Below, in pieces: positions 34,501 through 43,566 of a stretch of DNA of 64,000 bases (positions are counted from its first letter, which is position 1; the number at the start of each line of letters is the position of its first letter). Location of the stretch: positions 786,201 through 850,200 of the forward strand of contig KL647318.1 of the NCBI GenBank assembly GCA_000727475.1, written 5' to 3'. The position numbers and the translations under genes were made by a program. The notes under the pieces were generated by a model. The model was not told the DNA's origin. It saw only the letters and a list, made by a program, of their open reading frames with translations, and did not search any database. The stretch is from Sarcocystis neurona (taxonomy: Eukaryota; Apicomplexa; Conoidasida; Eucoccidiorida; Sarcocystidae).

Positions 34501-36394
34501 GCTTGTGCTGCTGTTGCTGCTGCCGGTATTTGTTCCCGTCTGTTCTTGCTGTTGCTGCTCCGAACGGAGACACCCGGCCGTCCCCGCTGTTGCTGCAATC
34601 AAATACCCTGTGCTGCTGCCGCTGCTGCAGCTTTCCAGCGGCTGCCCCTTCTGCTGCTGCTGCTGCAGTGGCCGTCTGCTGCTGCGGTGCATCCGTCCTC
34701 TGCCGCTGCTGCTCCAGCGATGGAGGACCTGTTTTTCCCCCGGCCTGCCGCAAGTTTGACGCGCGTGTGCGTTCTTCTGCAGCAGGGCTGTACGCGGCTG
34801 TACGTGGGGAGGGAAAGATACGTATGTAGATAGAAGTGACAGAAGAACGTTGTGTATGGAGAAGTATAGACGTGATGGCCGAGGTAGAGACGCGCACACA
34901 GAGAGGGAGGAGGCGAAGCGCGTGGAGGTTCTTTTTTGCAGTGCTGACCGTGGCTGCTGCCGCGGAGGCGAGACCGCTGACGCTTCTGCTGCTGCCATCC
35001 GCTGCTGCGTGGACGCGCCACCCTGCGGCTGGTCCGTGGCTGCTGTTGGTGGGGGGCGCGAGGCTGCTTATCTTGACCGCCCCAGCTAGTGCTGCTCGTG
35101 TGGCGCGCGTTCTTCTGCTGCTGTGGTGAGCGGTTTGCTGCTGTCGCTGCTGCTGTTGCGACGTGTGTTTTTTGTGCCGTGTGTTTTTTGTGCTGTTGCC
35201 GCTGCGTCTGCTTTTTTGCGTTGCTGTCGCAGTCTCTTATCTTCAAGCCGCCGGTGCTGCTGCAGCTAGGAGTCTTCTCCCTGCTCTGCTTAGAGATGAT
35301 CGCTGCTCGGCTAAAGCTTCATGTTCGTACGCAACTGGTAAGCGTCGCTTCTTGCTACTGCTGCGGCGTGGACCACTGCGGTCGCTGCTGGGGCGATACT
35401 GCTGATACGACTGCTACAGCTGCGGTTCGCCTGCTGCTAGCTGCTGCTGTGCTGCGGCGGCGATGACTGCTTGAAGCATTTTTGCTGGGATGGGGACCGC
35501 TGTTGCGATGCTTCAGCTTCTTGCTGTTGGCAACTTGCTGCTGTTGCTGCGAGGGCTCAGAGCGGTTGCTGCCGCTGGATCATTCGTAGCGTTTTGCTGC
35601 CGCATTCGTAATGCAGCAATGTTGTAGCAGGTGTGGGGTCGGCTCGCCGCTGCTGCTGCTGGTCATTGTCTCATCTCATATGGCTGCTGCTGCTGCTGCT
35701 GCTTCTCTGTCTTTTGATCTGTCGCGCCGTTCTGTGCCGGGTGCTGTGCTGTTGCGCTGCTGGTGCTGCTGTGAGGCTACTGCATCTGCACGGGGCACTG
35801 CGCTGCGGCTGGTGCTGCCGCTGAAATGGGCTGCTGCCGCCTCACTGGGCGAACCTGTTGAAATGGCTGCTGCGCCTGCTGCGGCCAGCGTACTCGGGCG
35901 CTGGGAGACGCCGTTGTCCAGCGGCTGTTGATGGCTATGTGTTGCTCTGGTGGACTGCAGCAGCTGCTACTGTTGAGAAGACACGTTGCTGCTGCCGCGG
36001 CTGCCTGTTTCTGCTGCTGCTGCTGCAGTACCAGTGGTGGCCGGTGGCGCTCTACGCGGTGTTTCTTCTCACCCTCCCCCCGTCGTGGCTGGGGCCCTCC
36101 CACACGGCGGGAAGTGCAGCAACAGCAGCAGCAGAGGCCGCCTTTTTTCCGTTTGCTGCGCAACAGCAGCAGCCGCAGGGCCCTGGCGAGACGCTGCGAG
36201 ACTTTATCCGCGCGTGGTATACTGCCGACACAGCAGCTGCTGCAACGCTTGTGCTGCTTGCTGTTTGTCTGTTCGCCTACAAGCACATTATCAATCGCAG
36301 GAACAGCACCGCAGCTGTGACAGCTGCTGCAGCAGAAGGCAAGGCTGCGCGTGTTGCAGCTGCTGCTGCAGCGAAGCGTCCAAAAGTCGCCTGA
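26632..36394 (+). CDS. CDP-alcohol phosphatidyltransferase (choline/ethanolamine phosphotransferase type)
   Basis: An integral membrane enzyme that transfers phosphocholine or phosphoethanolamine from the CDP-alcohol to diacylglycerol, the last step of the Kennedy pathway, normally in the endoplasmic reticulum. Proposed exons are 26632 (or 27316)-28590, 30526-31026, 32738-32979, 33398-33515, 35233-35337 and 36029-36394 (TGA). All introns are GT/AG with phases 0,0,2,0,0. The hallmark motif D-G-x2-A-R-x8-G-x3-D-x3-D is complete: FDNLDGKQ ends the first exon, and [20 protein letters not shown] opens the second. Upstream is the typical [15 protein letters not shown]. Downstream hydrophobic segments include [49 protein letters not shown] and [20 protein letters not shown]. 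It has 868 residues from ATG 27316 (GCACCATGG context) or 1,096 from 26632. The family has about 400; the excess is Ala/Ser/Gln repeat. Choline versus ethanolamine preference cannot be told. Confidence 0.82.
27390..27455 (+). repeat. CAGCAGCAGCAA tract in phosphotransferase exon 1
   Basis: Regular CAA interruptions every four triplets. In the gene's frame it reads as Ala/Thr repeats (ATAAATAAATAAATAATAA). Confidence 0.8.
28591..30525 (+). other. Phosphotransferase intron 1, CAG half then CTG half
   Basis: Runs from GTGGGC to TTTTTTTGCAG. About 28600-29310 is CAG/AGC-rich. About 29310-30510 is CTG/TGC-rich on the same strand, so the transcript has two long complementary halves. It splits the catalytic motif exactly between DGKQ and AR. 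Confidence 0.8.
30526..31026 (+). CDS. Phosphotransferase exon 2, catalytic motif
   Basis: It has 167 codons in phase 0. It opens with the second half of the CDP-alcohol motif (AR, then G, D and D at the right spacing, ending DHSGDS). Next come [15 protein letters not shown], an Ala/Pro/Ser insertion, and [20 protein letters not shown] with [16 protein letters not shown]. The last part matches the family region 'tWeeY.Tg.l.l..inGp.EG'. The donor is TTCTCG|GTAAGC. Confidence 0.88.
31027..32737 (+). other. Phosphotransferase intron 2
   Basis: GTAAGC to TCTTCAG. A CAG-rich block (31035-31200) and a GA-rich block (31230-31390) are followed by TATA/TATC-rich sequence to about 32460. A short CTG run lies at 32560-32580 and TTTTTCTTCTTCTTCAG forms the acceptor. 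Confidence 0.75.
32738..32979 (+). CDS. Phosphotransferase exon 3
   Basis: It begins [20 protein letters not shown], the family's next membrane segment, and continues through a Leu-rich stretch to [19 protein letters not shown] take the donor as CCACGAG|GTCTGT in phase 2, because it is the only choice that keeps the next two exons in phase. A later donor near 33014 is possible. Confidence 0.7.
33398..33515 (+). CDS. Phosphotransferase exon 4 (tentative)
   Basis: The acceptor is GTGTGGCGCAG|TTTCAC and the donor CTGTG|GTAAAA. With a phase-2 entry it reads [20 protein letters not shown] and ends VPAFAV in phase 0. The other two frames are also open, and sequence similarity is weak. The frame is chosen by phase only, and the exon may be wrong. 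Confidence 0.4.
33516..35232 (+). other. Phosphotransferase intron 4
   Basis: It includes a dense TATG/TATA microsatellite at 33775-34000. CTG-rich sequence from about 34500 reaches the acceptor TTGCTGTCGCAG. A small missed exon in this interval cannot be excluded. Confidence 0.55.
33775..34000. repeat. TATG/TATA microsatellite
   Basis: Regular TGTATGTATA units in the intron after proposed phosphotransferase exon 4. Confidence 0.85.
35233..35337 (+). CDS. Phosphotransferase exon 5
   Basis: It has 35 codons: [20 protein letters not shown] then [15 protein letters not shown]. It matches the family segment in which a membrane helix is followed by a cytosolic basic loop ('…p.l.ll.fglvFak.t..lvvahm'). 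Phase 0 on both sides; the donor is CAACTG|GTAAGC. Confidence 0.75.
36029..36394 (+). CDS. Phosphotransferase last exon
   Basis: The acceptor CTGCTGCTGCAG|TACCAG ends a CTG run. The exon reads [20 protein letters not shown], an Ala/Gln insertion, then [20 protein letters not shown] and [16 protein letters not shown]. This is the final pair of membrane helices. An Ala-rich tail ends KRPKVA and TGA. Confidence 0.78.
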   Translation, partial: YQWWPVALYAVFLLTLPPSWLGPSHTAGSAATAAAEAAFFPFAAQQQQPQGPGETLRDFIRAWYTADTAAAATLVLLAVCLFAYKHIINRRNSTAAVTAAAAEGKAARVAAAAAAKRPKVA

Positions 36395-37119
36395 AGAAGA
36401 GCATCCCCACATGTCCAGCAGCAGCACGCCGACCGAGGGCAGCAGCACCAGCAGCAGCTTCGACGAAGGACCAGCAGCTGAAGCGTTAGCAGAGCAACAG
36501 TGCCTGAAGAGAGAGGAACCGGAGGAGCAGCGACGACGTGGGGGGGTCGTGGCAGCTGCAACACATGACCGAAACCAACGGCAGCAGCAGCGACAGTCGC
36601 AGCAGCAGCGGCAGTGGCAACAGCAGCGGCAGTGGCAACAGCAGACAACGCAGCGGCCACCTCAAGCGCAGAACACTACACCACGGCGAACAGCGCGACA
36701 GCAAGGATCAGCAGCGGACTTTGCCGCAGCGCAGGGGGCGCGGAGGGTCCGGCAGTTGAAGGAGAAGTGAAGAGTTCCTCCAGGAACAGGAGAAGCAGCA
36801 GCAGGAAAGCTCTGGCACGTGCGCGGTCACGTTTGTCCTTGTGAGCAGAGGGAGCCGAAGGAAGGAAAAGAAGGAGAGGAAGAAATTTGGCCGCAGGGAG
36901 AGCCACGGCAGCGTGCAGCAGCTCATGCGCAGTACCGCAGAGTCCACGTTTGGCCTAGCCAGCGTTGTCTTCCCGGTCTTCCTCGCAGAAGAAGCAGCAG
37001 GAGCTGCAGCAACAACCAGGGCGTGCCGTTGAACAAAATGTGCGCCGCAGGAAGAATGTGGAGACTCTTCTTCTCTACGCTGCTCTTGCAAAACGTAGAG
37101 CAGTCGATGTTCCCGTGTC

Positions 37120-37400
37120 GCACCTATACTTACATTATATACATTATATATATATGTATAGATGAGTATGTATATATGTGAGTATATACCCACTGAACAT
37201 ATATATATATATATATACATATATATGTACATATATATATACATATATATTGCTTCGACCGTACTCAGGTGCATGTATGTATATATATATATATATATTT
37301 ACCCACGTATACATATATATATATATATAACTTGGGTAAACGCGTGTATATATATATATATATGAAGACATACTTGATTCTGTATATATTTGTATACAGG
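37120..37400. repeat. TA-rich microsatellite
   Basis: Long TATATA and CATATATAT runs downstream of the phosphotransferase gene. Confidence 0.85.
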
Positions 37401-37839
37401 GATGTAGGGTGTGCAGGACTGAGTAGTTGTTCTGAACGAACGTCACGCGGTGGTGCTGCTGGAGTTCTTCTTGTAGAAACTGTGATGGACTGCACCCGTT
37501 GACGACGAGAAGGGGAAGAAGAAGACATCTTCGGCTTGTGTTTGTTTAAACGAAGCACAAGCGGGGGAGCTGCTGCTGCTGCTGAACAATGCTAGGGCCA
37601 CAGCGCGAGCGCGCGCGTCGGAGCGACGAGGGAGTTGCTTTCTGCGTATGGATAGAGAGAGCAGGACCCCCACACGTGGGCTAAGAGAAGCGTCGAAGAA
37701 GCCGAGGAAAAGTCTCCGCAGCTCGCTATGTCTGTGTGTGTGTGTGTGGACGCTGGCAGGTGCGCACGAATATTGGCGTCGGCGGGTAGATGTGAAGATG
37801 TTGTAGACGGGCAGAGAAGAGACGGGCGTAAAAGGAGAC

Positions 37840-37885
37840 AGCGAGACAGGGAGACAGGGAGACAGGGAGACTGGGAGGGGAAGGC
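37840..37885. repeat. GACAGGGA tandem repeat
   Basis: Four or five copies of an 8-bp unit (GAGACAGG), related to the GACGGGGAG array at 7908-7962. Confidence 0.8.
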
Positions 37886-39483
37886 AGAAGATTGTTGCAG
37901 TTATATATAGAGGGAGACACACAGACACACGTCCTGCAGGCGTGTAGACGCGTGGAGAACGTGTTTTGTTGTGGGGAGACGTGTATATCTGCGTGTATAC
38001 ACATGTACGTAGTTTTAGCCAGAGATTTACACAAGTAGAGACACGTATGAATTGCGTCCTCGCAGATATACACCGGGTGTAGTACAGAGAGAAAAAGAGA
38101 AGTGATTTTGTCGCCGCAGACGTGCGTGTGTGCATATGTGTTACAGTCGCAGAGAACTCGTACTAGTAGGGGCATCGCATCTCCGCTGTGTATGTGTTTG
38201 TATGTATATGTGCGTGTATGTGGATATGTGTATAGAGAGATAGTAAGAGAATACATGTATATGTGCATGTTTGTTCATCTAATATTTATGTTTGTGTTTG
38301 AACTACGTACTTCGTCAGACACGACGTGTGCCTGCGGCGTTTTTTGTGAAGAGAGGCGTCGCGCGAACGAGATCCGTGGGACGAACTTTTGGCTTTTTGT
38401 GTAGCGCACGCGCGCGCTTTCTTTTTTATCGCAAGCGGTGCGGGATCAAGCGTGTCTGTCTGTGTGTCTGCGTGTGTCTGTTCCGCCGTGGAAAAAGGAA
38501 GTATTCGTCTGAGTATGCGAAGGCAGTGTCTGTGAATGGACTCGCGCGGTGTTCCTGTACACCGCGTCACGCTCAGCGCGCCTCTCCCCCCGTGTTTGGA
38601 GTCACTTTTGGTTTCCTCGAAAAAGAGCGCAGAGGAAGAACGAAGAGTGGGTCCCACTGTGCATGTGTAAACATACACGTGGAAAAGTCCCCGTTGTTTT
38701 TCCTCGGGGTATATGAGGCGCGCGCGTCTAGAGACACGCTCGGGACAAATCCACACTTCGTTAGGCCACCCCTCCGAGGGTGTGCCTGACTCGTGCTGAA
38801 GTATCCATTCACACAGCGCGTCCCGCGTGCAGCAGTGCCTCCTACTCCTCCTCCGCGCCTGCCTACTGATGCTTCCCCATCGGGATGCACTCACGCGCCA
38901 CATTTATACATATAAATGTATGTGTTCGAAGACGAACCCTTCTTTGCTTGTGTCAGTGCATGTATATATGTGCAGATGTGTGTATGCACAGCTGTCGAGC
39001 TGGACGCAGATGTGCGTGTGCGACGTAGAAGAACTAGAGAAGAAGACGAAAAAGAGGGGCAGAGGAGGAAATCGAGGCCGAGCGACGTGGTTTCTGCACC
39101 CGTCGAGTGAAAACTGACTGCAGAAACACAGGTTGCCGAATGTGTTGTGTGCGCATCTGCGTATTGGCCTGTTTCGAATTTTGTAGTTTTCTACGATACG
39201 CACAAACAGGAGTTATTACTCCTTAAAAACGCGCGCAACGTCGACGTATAAGTCACTGCTACTTCCCGCGTACGTGATCAAGCCGCAGCAGCACACGCTT
39301 GCTCGTGGGAAGCGGCGATTATCCGCTGCTGAGAACTGCGTTTGAAGCGCATTGATCAGCGCCTCTAAAACGGAACGTGGACACCCTGTATCGACGTTCC
39401 TGCGTATATTTCTGTATACTGCTACATATCCGAGAAGACACCCTGTTTGTGTGTATGTGTATCTGCATGTATCTGTTTATTAC

Positions 39484-39633
39484 GTGTGCGCAAGCGCGTG
39501 TGTATGCATGTCCTGCACGTAAGTGTATCTTCGTACTGGGGTATACAAATGTATTGATGTGTGCGCAAGCGCGTGTATATGCATCTCCTGCACATAAGTA
39601 TATCTTCGTACTTGGATACACATACGTGCAGAT
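39484..39633. repeat. Two tandem copies of a 75-bp unit
   Basis: GTGTGCGCAAGCGCGTG starts the copies at 39484 and 39559. Each copy continues with GCAT-TCCTGCAC-TAAGT and ATCTTCGTACT. The unit is a multiple of three, so open frames on both strands repeat with it. It lies in otherwise unique sequence. Confidence 0.8.
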
Positions 39634-40356
39634 GTGTCAGATACGCGCAGGGATCCACTGGTGAGTGAAGGATGACAGGGGTATCTGCGCGACTGCGCGC
39701 GTGTGCGGCAGAAACATGCAAATGGCACAGGGATGTTCCTGTACCTGGTTGAGAAAATTTAAATGTAGCAACTCCGCACGTTCCTACAGCCAAAGGGACA
39801 TGTTACACACATTTGTCTGCGTTTGCATCGACAAAGGAGGGACAGGGATACACGTGCTCGCACGCCTATATGCGGCCGACTGTCGTGCTCGCGCACACGG
39901 TTCTACAGAATTGCATAGATACGTTATTACGCGTCCGTACCTGTATCCAGCTGCGTGCCTGCACAGGTGATCGTGCGTACATGTATGCGACGCGAGCAGC
40001 GGAAATGTTGGGACGCGGTTAGATATTCTACCGTACAACTGTGTATGCGTGCGTGTGGCACGTGCGCACATACATGTGAAGTGTGGGCGGCACGTTTGTC
40101 TACGGGCGCAGGTGAGCTGCTCCAGAGCGTCGCCACGTACGTACTTCCGTTTGAATGCGTGTTATGATTCATCTCGTGTACCCGCATCTTCCAGTACCGG
40201 ACCGTAATTTGTACATCGACGGAGTCCGTTTGTTATTTGTATGTCGATTGTCACACTTCCTTGTCGGCTCATTACGCCCTTTTTGTCGAGTAATATTCAG
40301 TCAGGAACAATAGTCTACGCATATAATTACATGTGGGTAGACTTATTTGCCACTCC

Positions 40357-40833
40357 TCACGTACAACGGGCACGAAGAAATGCGAGGAATTCCTCAAACA
40401 GCCCCCCAATGTGCACTTCGGCGTCTGCTATTGGACACCTGCTGGTGCAGGTGCTGCGAACAGCTAGCATGACGGGGATATTAGACGTTCTTGTGTATGT
40501 CCGCGTTAGCTGTTTTCTGGATAGAGGCACGTATTTTAGATGCATGTGCGTATATGCACCTGCATGCGCTGCTTTGAGGGGAGACGGCACTGTACTGATA
40601 GCTTGAGATTGCGTGAGGTACGACAGTAGCAGTAACGTGCTGCGAATTGCTGCAGCATCAGTGTAGTGCGGAACAGACCAACGGTTGAAATCCTGAGCGC
40701 TGCCATAAAAGTCGAAACCTGCTAACGAGAACCTCGATGATGGCGATGATGCGAAGGTGTTCACTGCACGCGTTGCTGTTACTGCTGGCATCAAGGATGT
40801 GCAAAAGGTTGACTCCAGCGATTTCAAGACCAT
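40357..40833 (-). CDS. Possible small hypothetical protein
   Basis: An ATG-initiated frame of 158 codons in the repeat-poor spacer. It starts MVLKSLESTFCTSLMPAV, continues FASSPSSRFSLAGFDFYGSA, and ends FEEFLAFLRARCT. No domain, signal peptide or membrane segment is evident. It could be an exon or a chance frame. It is reported because its composition is protein-like and free of triplet repeats. Confidence 0.2.
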   Translation of the reverse strand: MVLKSLESTFCTSLMPAVTATRAVNTFASSPSSRFSLAGFDFYGSAQDFNRWSVPHYTDAAAIRSTLLLLSYLTQSQAISTVPSPLKAAHAGAYTHMHLKYVPLSRKQLTRTYTRTSNIPVMLAVRSTCTSRCPIADAEVHIGGLFEEFLAFLRARCT

Positions 40834-43051
40834 ACCAGTTCCCGGGTGTAAACCCGGCTAGCGGACTTTCCTGACATTGCGCACTGCAGCAGAGGGGTAT
40901 TGCCTGGGAAAATTATGACAAGGAAACTCTTCACTAGCATTTTATGGCGCGTCAGCCGCCCTCTTTGTAATTCAATGTTGTGGCGGAACTTAGAGGTGTA
41001 TAGTTCCGCAATGGAGCGATGTACCACTGTAGGAGCCTTCTGGACTATGCGGAAGCTTATACAGGGGATGCTTCATCCCTCTACACCAGTACAGTGTTTC
41101 TCTGCTGTAACTGACACGCGTGGGAGAAATACTGCCATTGCCTTCAGGAGAACTAGCTAAGCTGACGTGCAACTCATCTCTGTAGCAGCATTCCACTACG
41201 CGTGAGTAATATAAACAGCTCAACACTGCAGCTGTTGTCAAATATTTGTGCAGCGGCGCCTATGACTCCTGGGATGTCTTTGTAAGGATGGGTTGTTCGT
41301 GTTGCCTGGTGCACGTCACACATGTACAGCAACCCTAAGGGCGCAGAATCGACCCTTTGCGCGTTCTTCAGTATATCAAATACACATGGAACCTTCCTCC
41401 ATTCTCTCCAGCGATTACCACAGCCACCGCGGCTGACAAAACGGAAGCAAAGTGTACACATACCGCGAGGAATACTTAAAATGCCACACACCGTTGAACG
41501 CGGTGCAAAAACGATGCGGCTGCAGCACAAATTCATGTACAAAAAACCGGAGACGGCTGCCTGTAGCACTGGGCTGCTGCAACAAGTGCAGAAGCGATTT
41601 TTTCGGGATCCACAGAGAGCGTAAACACCCGCAGTGTGCCGCTGCAGCACGTCGACGTCGAGTACACGAAAGAGGACAGTCCAGCAGCGGACGTTGCGAG
41701 ATCGTGTTGCTCAGAAGCCTACGGGATCTCGTACATGTGCGCACGCGTGCAGAGACCGTCAGCTCTTATTAGGACACACAAACCGACTCCTTCACTCCCT
41801 ACGTAGTCACGCGTGTAAACGTCTAAACGCTGTGCACGTATTTCAGTTCTCACAGACACAAATGCGTAAGTATGTATGGCAAACAGAAATCGGGTTCAAC
41901 AATACCCACGCACGTAATGTTTCCCAAAACAGGCACGTCGAGAAGCAGGGTATGCAGTTCTTATGGCTCGCTACCTGTTTAGAAGATTCGGGGTGCGCAC
42001 CGACACACAAGTATTTTCGTGGCGAAACGTATCTAACACATACATTTGCACGCCGTGCGCTGACGTACACGTACGTGTGAGCTCGACTGCGTCGTGTACA
42101 CAACGTATACATGCACTCGCATGGACGTCATTTCTAGGTATAAGACTTAACTCCACGTCGTAAGTCTACACACATGTGCAAACGTCTACGTGTGTATCAG
42201 TGTATAGAGAGAAACAGAGAGAGAGAGAGACGAAAGCAACACCACAAATATGCATCTATGTATGTATGTATGTATACATATATATACATGCGTAGTCCAC
42301 ACAGTACACACACTTGCGCTTCACGTTGAACGAGCAAACACAAGCAATTGTTCCCAAGCCTACACCTGATATGATGGTGCACCGCTGGAAGCACCTCATC
42401 CATACACACAAACACTTTTGCGCTGACTATCACGCAGCAGCACGCACACAAAAGAATGTGTGTCGCCTTTACGTATTCGTATATAATATATGTACAAACA
42501 TAGGAAAGAGAGATACATAGAGAAATAGCTACATATACAGCTGTCGACAAATTGCTTGACACACCTGGATGCGTATATTCAGCTACGGTTGCCGTTCCTC
42601 CTCATGCGCTCTATATAGACATACCTACAACACGTTTTCTCCTGCTGTGAAAAGGCACGTACACAACCGAGTGTTATGTACACATACACGCATTAGTGCC
42701 TGCCTCCCAGGGTACACACATGTGCGAGCATGCACGTGGCTGGCTGTCCAGTTGCAGCATATGACAAAATACGACAATTACGACGTGGCGACTACCGGAC
42801 TGCCGAAGAAACGTTTTCGTTTCTGCCGAACACTCCTCATGGTTCTTCGCCCCCTGAGTGATGTTTCTCGCAAATATGCACACGCATGTTTCACCGGTCC
42901 TCGTGGCATCCGTGTTCCATCTATCGTATCGCCGTGTATGCTGTATCGCCGTGATGAGGAAGAAAGTGTATATACGCATCATGAATATGTACAAATGCTA
43001 TACTGTTGGATGGGACGAGATAGTACCTGGCGTGTGTTCATATGTACGAGT

Positions 43052-43324
43052 TCACATATCTGTGTACAAATCAGGTCGTATAACCTGAGGTAGGCACTCA
43101 AGAAACAAAAACACCCCTGCTACTGCTGCTGTTCCTACAAGGCCAGCTGCTGTTCTTGCTGATTTTTCGTGTGCTACCTCTTGTAAGATGGTTGTCGCTG
43201 AGGTATCTAGGCGTAGGTCACTTATATCCGTAGTCTCTGCTGCAACTCGTCCTGCTGCTTCTGCTGAGGGCTTTCCTTTGTACGAAGCAGCTGAAATTAC
43301 TGCTGATCCTGTAGTAGATAGATC
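43052..43324 (-). CDS. Possible exon or small protein with one hydrophobic segment
   Basis: Ala/Thr/Ser-rich minus-strand frame just 3' of the giant gene. It contains TTGSAVISAASYKGKPSAEA and a hydrophobic stretch, AAGLVGTAAVAGVFLFL, close to its C-terminus. It shares the giant gene's coding-strand CAG polarity and could be an alternative 3' exon, but I could not find a convincing donor for it. Confidence 0.2.
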   Translation of the reverse strand, partial: DLSTTGSAVISAASYKGKPSAEAAGRVAAETTDISDLRLDTSATTILQEVAHEKSARTAAGLVGTAAVAGVFLFLECLPQVIRPDLYTDM

Positions 43325-43566
43325 TGTCACAGAGGTTGCTGCAGCAGCTTTACACCGTGCTGCTGCCGTCCGTCATTGAAAACACTCCGTGACGGTCCCT
43401 TGGTCTGCTGCGGTTGCTGCTGCCGGTGGTGTTACTCTGCTCTTGCTGCCGTCGCTCTGTTAGTCGTGTTGCTGCTGATGTCGCTGTACTGCTGACGTTA
43501 CTGCTGATGGCGCTCTGCTGCGGCTGTTGATGCTGTCGCCACTGTCCTGGTGGAATCGCTCCGCTG

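Larger units (their letters stand above)
36395..43566. other. Spacer between the two convergent genes
   Basis: 36395-37030 is CAG-rich and probably 3' untranslated sequence of the phosphotransferase gene. 37120-37400 is a TA microsatellite. 37840-37885 holds a GACAGGGA-type repeat. About 37900-43050 is repeat-poor unique sequence with many short open frames on both strands and no recognisable family. 43050-43566 has CAG polarity on the minus strand, like the adjoining giant gene. Confidence 0.5.

Noticed and set aside
38286..38903. A 205-codon minus-strand frame overlapping a 165-codon plus-strand frame
   Set aside because: Comparable frames occur on both strands of the same DNA, no start context or family is evident, and the composition is not protein-like.
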